From Streptomyces aquilus (lineage in GTDB: Bacteria; Actinomycetota; Actinomycetes; Streptomycetales; Streptomycetaceae): a stretch of 64,000 nt of DNA. How positions within the stretch are numbered: the stretch's first letter is position 1; every line of letters starts with the position of its first letter. The stretch covers positions 8,060,001-8,124,000 of the forward strand of contig NZ_CP034463.1 of assembly GCF_003955715.1 (NCBI RefSeq), in the 5' to 3' direction. Shown in pieces: positions 53,793-61,823 of the stretch. The notes below the pieces were generated by a model, which saw nothing but the letters and a program-made list of their open reading frames with translations, was not told the DNA's origin and searched no databases. The position numbers and the translations under genes were made by a program.

Positions 53793-54725
53793 ATGTCAGA
53801 CAGCAAATGGACCGCATCCCGCATCCCCGACCTGACGGGCCGGACCTTCGTCGTCACCGGAGCCAACAGCGGCCTCGGCCTGGCCACCACCCGCCACCTG
53901 GCGCGGCACGGTGCGCACGTCGTCATGGCCGTACGCAACGAGGCCAAGGGCCGCCGGGCCGCCGCCGACATCTGCGGCGCCGATCCCGACGCAAGCCTGG
54001 AGATACGCCATCTCGACCTCGCCGATCTGGACTCGGTCAAGGCGTTCGCCGCCCGCGCGCACGTCGACGCCCTCCAGCTCGACGTCCTGATCAACAACGC
54101 GGGCGTCATGACGCCACCCCGAACGCTGAGCCCCCAGGGCCACGAGTCACAGTTCGCCGGTAACCACCTCGGCCACTTCGCCCTCACCGGCCTGCTCATG
54201 GACCTGCTGCAGCAGGGGCGTGACCCGCGTGTGGTGACCGTCAGCTCGATCGGGCATCACGGCGGGCAGATCCACTTCGACGACCTCTCCGGCGCCCGGA
54301 AGTACCAGCGCGTGAAGTACTACGACCAGTCGAAGTTCGCCAACGTCCTCTTCGGCCTGGAACTCGACCGCAGGCTCCGCGCGGCCGGCAGTCCGGTGCG
54401 CAGCCTGCTCGCCCACCCCGGGATCACGGCCACCAACCTCCAGCGCACCGGCCCGACCGGCCTGTTCCGGGTGGGAGGCGCCCTCGTCAACCGGCTGTTC
54501 GCCCAGGACGTCGAGATCGGCGCGCTTCCCCAACTGCACGCCGCGACGGCAGCGGACGTCGAGGGCGGGCAGTTCTTCGGCCCCGACGGATGGAAGGAGT
54601 TGCGCGGACATCCCACGGTCGTCCGCCCCGACCCTGCGGCGGAGGACCCTGACACCGCACGCCGCCTGTGGGGGCTGTCCGAGGAGCTGACCGGTGTGGC
54701 CTACGCACCCGCCCCTTCGGCATGA
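53793..54725 (+). CDS. SDR family oxidoreductase, retinol dehydrogenase-like
   Basis: The 310-residue short-chain dehydrogenase has TFVVTGANSGLGLATTRHLA, LDVLINNAGVMTPP, TVSSIGHHGG and the catalytic YDQSKFANVLF. The long C-terminal part (LAHPGITATNLQRTGP, FFGPDGWKELRG) places it with the RDH/WWOX-like oxidoreductases. It lies opposite a tetR gene, which likely controls it. Substrate is unknown. Confidence 0.88.
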   Translation: MSDSKWTASRIPDLTGRTFVVTGANSGLGLATTRHLARHGAHVVMAVRNEAKGRRAAADICGADPDASLEIRHLDLADLDSVKAFAARAHVDALQLDVLINNAGVMTPPRTLSPQGHESQFAGNHLGHFALTGLLMDLLQQGRDPRVVTVSSIGHHGGQIHFDDLSGARKYQRVKYYDQSKFANVLFGLELDRRLRAAGSPVRSLLAHPGITATNLQRTGPTGLFRVGGALVNRLFAQDVEIGALPQLHAATAADVEGGQFFGPDGWKELRGHPTVVRPDPAAEDPDTARRLWGLSEELTGVAYAPAPSA

Positions 54726-54896
54726 CCCAAGGCCATCTTCGGCCCGCATGCAGCTGCAGCGGTGAGCGGGTGCCCTGAGGAGTGCGTGCTGCCGCGCATC
54801 GGCCTCACGGCTCCGAACGGCCCGCTCCGGGAAGAAGGCGATTCAGGAGGGACTGCTCCAGCTCGACCAGGATGGCTCCAAACTCAACGGCGTTCC
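54726..54896. other. Gap after the SDR gene
   Basis: No gene is supported. The folD remnant begins at its right end. Confidence 0.35.
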
Positions 54897-55520
54897 TCAC
54901 TCAGTGGCTGGCCAGGCCGAGCTGGATGGATGCCGCGTCGACCCTATGAGCCAACAGGCTTGACGTCTTCGCCGCGAACAAGCCGAGGCCGTCCCCACGG
55001 CCGCCACAACAACGTCCGCTTCCCGCACGGCCGCGGCCAGATCAGTCGTACGGGAGTGGCAGTAGGTGACCGTGGCGTCCCGGGTGAGCAGGAGCATTCC
55101 GGCGGGGTTGCCGAGGATCGCGCTTCGACCGCCGACAACGGCATATACGGCATGTCGTGACTCCGTCGACGTCCTTTTCCGGCCCGATGGCCTCGAACTC
55201 TGCCCGCTCATCGATGTGAGGGCCTACGGGGTGCTGAAGCAAGATGCCGTGCACTTCGGCGTTCCGTGAGAGGGACTGGAGGGTCTCCACCAGCTCAGCC
55301 GTTGTCGTGGTGGCCGGCAGACTGACAAGCCGAGACTCGATGCCCGCCTTCGCGCAACACGCCCGCTTCATCCGTACGTACGTCACCGAAGCCGGATCTT
55401 CACCCACCAGCACCGTTGCCAGACAAGGCGTCACACCGACACGCGGCTTAAGCTCCGCCGCCTTGCCTGATGTCTCCTCGACGATGCGTCGGGCATCCGC
55501 GCTGCACCCGGCGCCGACAG
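54897..55520 (-). pseudogene. folD (methylene-THF dehydrogenase/cyclohydrolase) remnant
   Basis: The first frame gives ADARRIVEETSGKAAELKPR, PCLATVLVGEDPASVTYVRM, ESRLVSLPATTTTAELVETL and [16 protein letters not shown], ending near EKDVDG. A second frame continues with [20 protein letters not shown] and [20 protein letters not shown]. The catalytic Lys/Tyr region is present, but the frame shifts in the middle and the C terminus is decayed. It has no clear start. A functional folD must exist elsewhere. Confidence 0.8.
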
Positions 55521-55539
55521 CCGATCGCTGATCCTGCGG

Positions 55540-55950
55540 TCAGGACCGGGCTGCTGGTGCCGCGGCGCGGGCCCGGTGCGCGCGGATCTCGTCGTGGTGG
55601 TCGGTGGCCCAGCCGATCAGGGATGTCACGATCTCGTGGAGGCCGCGCCCCAGCGGGGTGAGGGAGTACTCGACACGCGGTGGAACCTCCGCGTATGCGG
55701 TGCGGGTGATCAGACCGTCCTGCTGGAGCTGGCGCAGCGTGAGGGTGAGCATCCGCTGGGAGATCCCGGGGACCTGGCGCTGCAGGTCGGTGTAGCGCAG
55801 CGGGCCCGCCTCCACGACCGCGATGAGCAGCAGGCTCCACTTGTCGCCGACGCGGTCGAGGACCTGCCGGATGAACTCCATGTGCTCGGCGGGGATGCGG
55901 GCACACGGCCCCACCGCCGCCGCGCCGCCCGAACTGCCGGTGACCTCCAT
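55540..55950 (-). CDS. HxlR family transcriptional regulator with a single N-terminal cysteine
   Basis: The 136-residue winged-helix protein shows the HxlR core: VGDKWSLLLIAVVEAGPLRY, ISQRMLTLTLRQLQQDGLIT and EYSLTPLGRGLHEIV. Its only cysteine is Cys16 (GPCARIP), just before the DNA-binding core, as in the thiol-based YodB/CatR-type sensors. ATG 55950 follows AGAGG by ten bases. It diverges from a DsbA-like/azoreductase/NAD(P)-binding operon, so it probably senses quinones or electrophiles. The sensing role is inferred. Confidence 0.85.
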   Translation of the reverse strand: MEVTGSSGGAAAVGPCARIPAEHMEFIRQVLDRVGDKWSLLLIAVVEAGPLRYTDLQRQVPGISQRMLTLTLRQLQQDGLITRTAYAEVPPRVEYSLTPLGRGLHEIVTSLIGWATDHHDEIRAHRARAAAPAARS

Positions 55951-55991
55951 GACGCACATTCCTCTCCGGCACGAACACCAATGTGCCTTTT

Positions 55992-56007
55992 GTATCGACT
56001 TCCATAC
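55992..56007. promoter_or_regulatory. HxlR operator-like inverted repeat
   Basis: GTATCGACTTCCATAC is an imperfect palindrome (12 of 16 positions symmetrical, arms GTAT/ATAC). It lies between the divergent HxlR gene and the redox operon. Confidence 0.5.
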
Positions 56008-56071
56008 TGGCCCATCATGGCGCTACGAACAAAACGTAGGAATCAAAGCGCAGGCACGGGAGGCGCGCGTC

Positions 56072-56785
56072 ATGAAGATCGAGATCTGGGCCGAGGTCAC
56101 CTGCCCCTGGTGCGGACTTGGCAGCCACCGTCTGGACCGGGCAGTGGAGCGGTTTGAGCACGGCAACGAGGTGGAGGTCGTCCACCACTCGTTCCCGCTG
56201 AGCAGCTCCTTCCCCGTGGATGAGACGTTCAGCGTCCGTGACGCGCTGCTGCGCCGGCACGGCATGGGCGGCTCCCAGGCCGAGGCGTCCACGCGTCGGA
56301 TCGAGGCGCTGGCCGCAGCCGAGGGACTCCGCCCCTACAGGGTGCTGGACAACCTGGTCGGCAACACCGACCTGGCGCACGAGTTCCTCGCCCATGCCTC
56401 CGCCGAGGGCAGGAACCGCGAAGCCTGGGACGCGATCTTCCGCGCCTACTTCGGTCAGGCCCGCCCCGTCTTCAGCCTGGACGACCTGCTCGACCTGGGC
56501 CAGGAGCTCGGCCTGGACCGGGAGGGCACCCGCCGAGCGCTCACCGAGCACCGCTACCAGCGGCAGGTCCGCGACGATGCCGCCCGCGCCCAGCGCCTGG
56601 GTGCCACCGGCGCGCCCTTCATCGTTGTCGACGGCCAGTACGGCATCCCCGGCGCGCAGGACAGCGACGGCCTTCTCGACGTGCTGCGCACGGCCTGGGA
56701 CGCATCCCACCCGCTCACCCTGACGACCGACGGCGATGCTGCGGTCTGTGGCCCCGACGGCTGCGCCGTACCGGCCCGCAACTGA
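56072..56785 (+). CDS. DsbA family oxidoreductase (FrnE-like)
   Basis: The 237-residue cytoplasmic protein has the active site TCPWCGLG (Cys11/Cys14) and the helical insertion and GATGAPFIVVDGQYGIPGAQ of the FrnE-type DsbA family. The C-terminal tail holds another pair, CGPDGC. It has no signal peptide, so it acts on thiols or polyketide-like substrates inside the cell. GGGAGG precedes ATG 56072. It opens the operon facing the HxlR regulator. Confidence 0.88.
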   Translation: MKIEIWAEVTCPWCGLGSHRLDRAVERFEHGNEVEVVHHSFPLSSSFPVDETFSVRDALLRRHGMGGSQAEASTRRIEALAAAEGLRPYRVLDNLVGNTDLAHEFLAHASAEGRNREAWDAIFRAYFGQARPVFSLDDLLDLGQELGLDREGTRRALTEHRYQRQVRDDAARAQRLGATGAPFIVVDGQYGIPGAQDSDGLLDVLRTAWDASHPLTLTTDGDAAVCGPDGCAVPARN

Positions 56786-56841
56786 CCTCCGCCGGTCACC
56801 CCACGACACACCCTTGATCATTTCGAAAGGCTGACTTCCCC

Positions 56842-57486
56842 ATGTCCTACCTGCTGCACATCGACGCCTCCTCGCTCGACGAGGCATCCGTCTCCCGTCA
56901 GGTCGCCCGGTCCTTCCGTGACGCGTGGCAGGGCGCGGTCGTCCACCGCGACCTGGCCGCCTCCCCCGCCCCGCACCTCAGCGCGGCCGGCATCACCGCC
57001 CGTACCACCGACCGCGCCGAGCACACCCCCGAGCAGGCGAAGGCCCTGGCGATCCAGAACGAGCTGATCGACGAATTCCTCGGCGCCGACGCCTACCTGT
57101 TCACCGTGCCGATGTACAACCTCACGATGCCGTCCGTGTTCAAGGCATGGCTGGACCAGATCATGGTCGCCGGGCGCACCCTGAACTTCGACGGACCCCC
57201 TCCCACCCTCGGCCGCCCCGCCACGGTGATCTCCGCACGCGGCGGCAGCTACGGCCCCGGCGCCCCCAAGCACGGCATGGACCACCTGGTACCGGCACTG
57301 GAAACCGTCCTGGGCCACCCAGCCAACCTCGGCCTCGACCTGACGACGGTGCTGCCCGAACTGACCATGGCCCCGTACGTGCCGATGATGGCTCCGCTGC
57401 TGCCGATGCACGAGGCGTCGATGACCCAGGCGCACGACGAGGCCCGCCGCCTGGGCTCTGCCCTGACCGGCCGACCGGCCGCCTGA
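56842..57486 (+). CDS. FMN-dependent NADH azoreductase
   Basis: The 214-residue flavodoxin-like protein begins MSYLLHIDASSLDEASVSRQ, where the Ser-rich loop binds the FMN phosphate. VPMYNLTMPSVFKAWLDQIM, then VISARGGSYGPG are the AzoR signatures. It reduces quinones and azo compounds by two electrons. AAAGG lies 11 bases before the ATG. Second gene of the HxlR-facing operon. Confidence 0.9.
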   Translation: MSYLLHIDASSLDEASVSRQVARSFRDAWQGAVVHRDLAASPAPHLSAAGITARTTDRAEHTPEQAKALAIQNELIDEFLGADAYLFTVPMYNLTMPSVFKAWLDQIMVAGRTLNFDGPPPTLGRPATVISARGGSYGPGAPKHGMDHLVPALETVLGHPANLGLDLTTVLPELTMAPYVPMMAPLLPMHEASMTQAHDEARRLGSALTGRPAA

Positions 57487-57522
57487 TCCACCCCTGAACT
57501 GCCCGAAAGGCGTTTGATCACC

Positions 57523-58188
57523 ATGAGTAACCTTCTGGTCCTCGGCGGCAGCGGCCGCACCGGCGCTCACGTCCTGGAGCACGCGGCCCGGCGCGGCCAC
57601 CACGTCCGCGCCCTCGTCCGCGACCCCGACAGGGTGCAGACACCGGCCGGCGTCGAACTGATCCAGGGCAGCCCCGCGAACATCGACGACATCCGCAAGG
57701 CCGCCGAAGGCACCCAGGCGGTGATCAGTGCGCTGTCCAACGCCCGCGCCTCCGACAACCCGTGGGCCAAGCCGGTCAGCCCGCCGATGTTCATGACCGA
57801 CGCCGCCCGCGACACGCTCACCGTCATGGGCGAACAGGGCATCCGCCGCATCGTGCTGACGTCCACGCAGGGCGCCGGCGACGACTGGGCCCGGCTCAAC
57901 CCGCTGGTCAAGGCGTTCATCAAGCTGTCGAACATCAAGGCGGGCTTCGCGGACCACACCGGCCTCGACCAGGCCATCCGCGCCTCGTCCGGCATCGACT
58001 GGACCCTGGCCCGCGCCGTTGCCCTCACCGACAAGCCCCTCAGCGGCCCCGTACGGGCCGCCGAGGCCGGCACCGAAAAGCCCGGCGCCCGGATCAACCG
58101 CGCCGACCTCGCCCAGTTCCTCGTCCAGACGGTCGAGGACGACACCTGGATCCGCAAAGCCCCCCTCGTCTGGAACACACGAGGATGA
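57523..58188 (+). CDS. NAD(P)H-binding protein, atypical SDR
   Basis: The 221-residue protein starts MSNLLVLGGSGRTGAHVLEH, a GGxGxxG nucleotide motif, and has IRRIVLTSTQGAGDDW and a C-terminal RINRADLAQFLVQ. It resembles NAD(P)H-binding SDR a5 proteins often paired with quinone stress genes. ATG 57523 fits the family N terminus; TTG 57514 is also in frame. It lies 36 bases after the azoreductase, and its stop overlaps the next small frame. Confidence 0.87.
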   Translation: MSNLLVLGGSGRTGAHVLEHAARRGHHVRALVRDPDRVQTPAGVELIQGSPANIDDIRKAAEGTQAVISALSNARASDNPWAKPVSPPMFMTDAARDTLTVMGEQGIRRIVLTSTQGAGDDWARLNPLVKAFIKLSNIKAGFADHTGLDQAIRASSGIDWTLARAVALTDKPLSGPVRAAEAGTEKPGARINRADLAQFLVQTVEDDTWIRKAPLVWNTRG

Positions 58189-58295
58189 CCCACCCCATGA
58201 ACCACACCCACCTCATGATCCACACCCATCTCATGCACCACAGCTGTCCGACCTTAGGCACGCCGTCCCCCGACGGCGACGCCGGACTGGCGTGA
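58185..58295 (+). CDS. Possible His/Met-rich 36-residue microprotein
   Basis: An ATG overlaps the previous stop as ATGA, so translation would be coupled. The product starts MTHPMNHTHLMIHTHLMHH, with eight His and five Met in 19 residues, and ends SPDGDAGLA. Such density could bind copper, nickel or zinc. It could equally be a chance frame over a small tandem repeat (CACACCCA-type). No homologue is known to me. Confidence 0.35.
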   Translation: MTHPMNHTHLMIHTHLMHHSCPTLGTPSPDGDAGLA

Positions 58296-58411
58296 CATGG
58301 CGCATTCACCCGCCTCTCAGCCCTGCCCGAGGAACCCATGCCCGCCCCTCGACCAGCAACCCAACTGGCGGCAGTCGGTGTCGCTGGTCTCGATCTCGTA
58401 CAGGGCTGTCG

Positions 58412-58627
58412 TCACCACGGGGCGCTCAGGTCTTCGAGGAGGGTCGCCAGGAGCTCGCAAGCGTCGTCCTCGTGCGGGGTCCCTGTAGGAGGAGTGATCG
58501 CTGACGTGGAACACCGTGTCCTTCGCGGTGACCGTGTTCCCGGGCCGACGTGGACGGTGTAATGCGTGGGTTTCATGCCGACGTCGTCGGGGATGTCCAG
58601 GCCCGCCGCGCACACCCCGGCGTTCAT
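58412..58627 (-). CDS. Small hypothetical protein coupled to the histidine kinase
   Basis: ATG 58627 overlaps the kinase stop as ATGA, which argues for a real coupled gene of 71 residues. The start (GVCAAGLDIPDDVGMKPTHY, TVHVGPG) and the end (HEDDACELLATLLEDLSAPW) look natural. The middle in this frame (TRSPRRTRCSTS) does not, whereas an alternative frame reads KDTVFHVSDHSSYRD. Two compensating indels may have altered it. Family unknown. Confidence 0.45.
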   Translation of the reverse strand: MNAGVCAAGLDIPDDVGMKPTHYTVHVGPGTRSPRRTRCSTSAITPPTGTPHEDDACELLATLLEDLSAPW

Positions 58628-60108
58628 GAGGGCTCCTGGGCCGGGTCGGAGAGAGCATCGGGCCCGGTGTCGAGGTCGGTGGCAGTGAGAGGGAGCAGCA
58701 CCTGGAAGCGGGTGTCGCCGGGTACGGACTCGACTTTCAGGTCACCGTGGTGCTTGTTGACGACGATCCGCCAGGAGATGTCGAGTCCCAGCCCGGTGCC
58801 CTCGCCCACCGGTTTGGTGGTGAAGAACGGGTCGAAGATCCGGCCGCGGATCTCGGCCGGCACTCCCGGGCCTGTGTCGCGGAACTCCACCAGCAGCCGG
58901 TCATGCACCCGAGCGGTGCGTACGGTCAACGTCCCTTCGCCGCCCGCGCTCTTGATGGCGAAGACGGCGTTGTCGATCAGGTTGGTCCACACCTGGTTCA
59001 GTTCGGCCGGGTAGGCCGGAATCCTCGGCACCGAACGGTCGTACTCCTTCACGACCTTGACCTGTGGACCGATCTTGCCCGACAGCATCAGCAGTGTGCT
59101 ATCGAGGAGTTCGTGCACATCGGCGACCTGGTAGGGCGCGCGGTCCAGCTGCGAGTACTGCTTGGCGGCGTCGACGAGGTGCGAGATACGGGTGGTGGAG
59201 TCCTCGATCTCGGACATCAACAGCTCGGCCTCGACCGTGTAGTTGAGGCACTCGATGGCACTCTGCAGGAGTTCCTGCTCGCCGACGGCCACCGCGACCT
59301 GCTCCAGCCAGTCGACGTCGAGACCGCCCTGCACGAAGGCCGGCGCGATCTGCCAGCCGTTCTGGACACCGTGGTCGCCGAGCCAGTCGGCGAGTTCATC
59401 CTCCCGGTCGGACGTTTCGAGCGGGCTCAGTGCCGGCGCCTTGGAGACCCGCTCGGCCGTACGCTCCTGGAGCTCGACCAGGGCCTTCAGGGCGTCGCCG
59501 TGGTAGGGGCCCGAGGCGATGGCGCCGAGCTTGTTGCGCATGTGCGCGACCCGGTCCCTGAGTGAGGAGGTGGCCCGTGCGGCCGCCGCGGCCGGGTTGT
59601 TGAGCTCATGGGTGAGACCCGCGGACAACGAGCCCAGCGCCAGCAGCCGTTCGCGCTGCCCGACGGCCCGCTGAAAGGTCTGCGAACCGAGGGCGAGCCC
59701 CTCCAGGAGATGGACCGCCATCGGAAACCACTCGTGGATGAGGTTCGCGAACGATTCGGCGGGCAGGACGAAGAACCGTGTCGGCTCCGGCACCCGCACC
59801 GAGTTCATGTACCGCTGCGGTTTCCCGTCCCCGAGGTACGCCATCACGGCCCCCGCGTACACCCCTGGCTGGGAGGTGCGGCTCACCTCGATGTCGTCGC
59901 TGCCCACGCGGCGCGACATGATGACCGTGCCCTCGATCATCACGTACAGGCAGGTCGCCGGGTCACCCTCGGTGAACACCGGCCCGGGGTCGAACTGTTC
60001 GACCCGTCCCTCGCCGCACAACCTGTCGAGCTGCTGGGCGCTGAGCTTCTCGAACAGGAAGAGGGAACGGATCTCCGCAGCGTCGCACGGCATCGGCTGC
60101 CCGCTCAT
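58624..60108 (-). CDS. Sensor histidine kinase with N-terminal cyclic-nucleotide-binding domain
   Basis: The 494-residue soluble protein has a cNMP-binding (Crp-like) domain over residues 10-125 (FEKLSAQQLDRLCGEGRVEQ, FTEGDPATCLYVMIEG). The dimerisation/phosphoacceptor motif is AGLTHELNNP (His167). The ATPase domain follows with the N box (LNQVWTNLIDNAVFAI), DTGPGVP and GTGLGLDI. No membrane segment is present. Its start overlaps the stop of the receiver-flavoreductase fusion by four bases, so the two form a pair: the kinase may phosphorylate the receiver. Confidence 0.88.
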   Translation of the reverse strand: MSGQPMPCDAAEIRSLFLFEKLSAQQLDRLCGEGRVEQFDPGPVFTEGDPATCLYVMIEGTVIMSRRVGSDDIEVSRTSQPGVYAGAVMAYLGDGKPQRYMNSVRVPEPTRFFVLPAESFANLIHEWFPMAVHLLEGLALGSQTFQRAVGQRERLLALGSLSAGLTHELNNPAAAAARATSSLRDRVAHMRNKLGAIASGPYHGDALKALVELQERTAERVSKAPALSPLETSDREDELADWLGDHGVQNGWQIAPAFVQGGLDVDWLEQVAVAVGEQELLQSAIECLNYTVEAELLMSEIEDSTTRISHLVDAAKQYSQLDRAPYQVADVHELLDSTLLMLSGKIGPQVKVVKEYDRSVPRIPAYPAELNQVWTNLIDNAVFAIKSAGGEGTLTVRTARVHDRLLVEFRDTGPGVPAEIRGRIFDPFFTTKPVGEGTGLGLDISWRIVVNKHHGDLKVESVPGDTRFQVLLPLTATDLDTGPDALSDPAQEPS

Positions 60109-61823
60109 GACTGCTCCAGATACCGGTGGACGAGCATCACGGCCATGGCTCCCTCTCCGACGGCGGACGCGACCCGCTTCGCTGACTCGGCACGCGCGTC
60201 GCCTGCGACGAACACGCCCGGAATGTTGGTCTCCAGGTGGTACGGCGGCCGGTCCAGCTCCCAGCCCGCCGGTGGCCGTCCGTCGGCGGTCAGGTCGGGC
60301 CCGGCGAGGATGAACCCGCGCTCGTCCCGCAGCACCGTGCCCTCCAGCCAGTCGGTCAGCGGTGCCGCCCCGATGAACACGAACAGCCACTGCGCGTCGA
60401 CCCGTTCGGTCTGCCCGCTCGTCGTGTCGCGCAGCGTCAGCTGTTCCAGGTCGTTGTCGCCGTGCGCGGCCTCGACGGCCGTGTGGGCCCGCACCGAGAT
60501 GTTCGGTGCCTCGGCGATCTGCTGGATCAGGTAGTGGGACATGGACGCGGTGAGGTCCGGCCCGCGCACCAGCAGGGTGACCGACTTGGCGCCCCGGGAC
60601 AGGTACATCGCCGCCTGGCCGGCCGAGTTGGCGCCGCCCACGATGTACACGTCGTGGCCGTGGCAGGCGGCGGCCTCGGTGAGCGCGGACCCGTAGAACA
60701 CCCCGCGGCCCGACAGTTCGTCGGCACCCGGCGCCTCCAGCTTCCGGTAGGACACGCCGGTCGCCAGGATCACGCTGTGCGCCGCGATCTGCGACCCGTC
60801 CGCGAACCGTACGAGCCGCGCCGCCCCGCTGCTCTCCAGACCGGTCACCTCACGGGCGGTGAGGATCTCGGCGCCGAACTTCGTGGCCTGGCGTCGCGCC
60901 CGGTCGGTGAGCTGGGCGCCGGACACGCCGTCCGGGAAGCCGAGATAGTTCTCGATCCGTGAACTCTGCCCGGCCTGCCCGCCTGTCGCCGACCGCTCCA
61001 CCAGCACCGTCCGCAGCCCCTCCGAGGCCCCGTACACGGCCGCGCCGAGACCGGCCGGCCCGCCGCCGATGACGACCAGGTCGTAGAAGTCGGCGGTCGG
61101 GGTCGTCGCCAGGCCCACGTGCGCGGCCAGTTCGGGCACCTCCGGCTCGACGAGTGCCGTACCGTCCGCCGTGATCACCACCGGCAGCCGCTGCCCGTCC
61201 TCGCCCGCCGCGGCCAGCAGCCGCTGGCCCTCGGGCTCGTCGGTGGAGTACCAGCGGTACGGCACCTGGTTGCGGGCCAGGAACTCCCGGACGTCCGACG
61301 AGCGGGCCGACCACCGGTGACCGACGACCTTGGTGCTCGGCATCGGCCGGAAGTCACTGCACCGCCACGCCTCCAGCAGGTCGTCGAGCACCGGGTAGAG
61401 CTTCTCCTCCGGCGGGTCCCAGGGCTTGAGGAGGTAGTGGTCGAGGTCGACGACGTTGATCGCGTCGATCGCCGCGTCCGTGTCCGCGTAAGCGGTCAGC
61501 AGCACGCGACGGGCGCCCGGATAGAGGTCCAGGGCCTGTTCGAGGAACTCGATGCCGTTCATCTGGGGCATCCGGTAGTCGGCCAGGATCACCGCGACCA
61601 GATCACCGCGCAGCTTCAGCTCCCGCAGCGCCTCCAGCGCGGACTGGCCGGACTCCGCGCGCACGATCCGGTACGCCTGGCCGTAGCGCCGCCGCAGGTC
61701 ACGGGCGACGGCACGGGACACCCCGGGGTCGTCGTCCACGGTCAGGATGACGGTCCGCGCAGCCTCCGCGGTCTGTGCCGTACGTCCCCCACCTCGAGTG
61801 ATGTGGTCCGCTACTTGGCCCAT
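60105..61823 (-). CDS. Response-regulator receiver fused to thioredoxin-like and thioredoxin-reductase-like domains
   Basis: The 572-residue protein has three parts. Residues 24-150 are a receiver: acidic triad D30-D32, phospho-acceptor D82 in ILADYRMPQMNG, T110 and K133 in LLKPWDP. Residues 160-240 look thioredoxin/glutaredoxin-like (VREFLARNQVPYRWYS, LPVVITADGTALVEP). Residues 247-572 are a flavin reductase with VVIGGGPAGLGAAVYGASEG, VGGANSAGQAAMYLS and VFVAGDARAESAKRV. The usual CATC redox motif is absent; the spot reads VFYGSALTEAAAC. ATG 61823 overlaps the hydrolase end by 13 bases. Paired with the kinase. Confidence 0.87.
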   Translation of the reverse strand: MGQVADHITRGGGRTAQTAEAARTVILTVDDDPGVSRAVARDLRRRYGQAYRIVRAESGQSALEALRELKLRGDLVAVILADYRMPQMNGIEFLEQALDLYPGARRVLLTAYADTDAAIDAINVVDLDHYLLKPWDPPEEKLYPVLDDLLEAWRCSDFRPMPSTKVVGHRWSARSSDVREFLARNQVPYRWYSTDEPEGQRLLAAAGEDGQRLPVVITADGTALVEPEVPELAAHVGLATTPTADFYDLVVIGGGPAGLGAAVYGASEGLRTVLVERSATGGQAGQSSRIENYLGFPDGVSGAQLTDRARRQATKFGAEILTAREVTGLESSGAARLVRFADGSQIAAHSVILATGVSYRKLEAPGADELSGRGVFYGSALTEAAACHGHDVYIVGGANSAGQAAMYLSRGAKSVTLLVRGPDLTASMSHYLIQQIAEAPNISVRAHTAVEAAHGDNDLEQLTLRDTTSGQTERVDAQWLFVFIGAAPLTDWLEGTVLRDERGFILAGPDLTADGRPPAGWELDRPPYHLETNIPGVFVAGDARAESAKRVASAVGEGAMAVMLVHRYLEQS

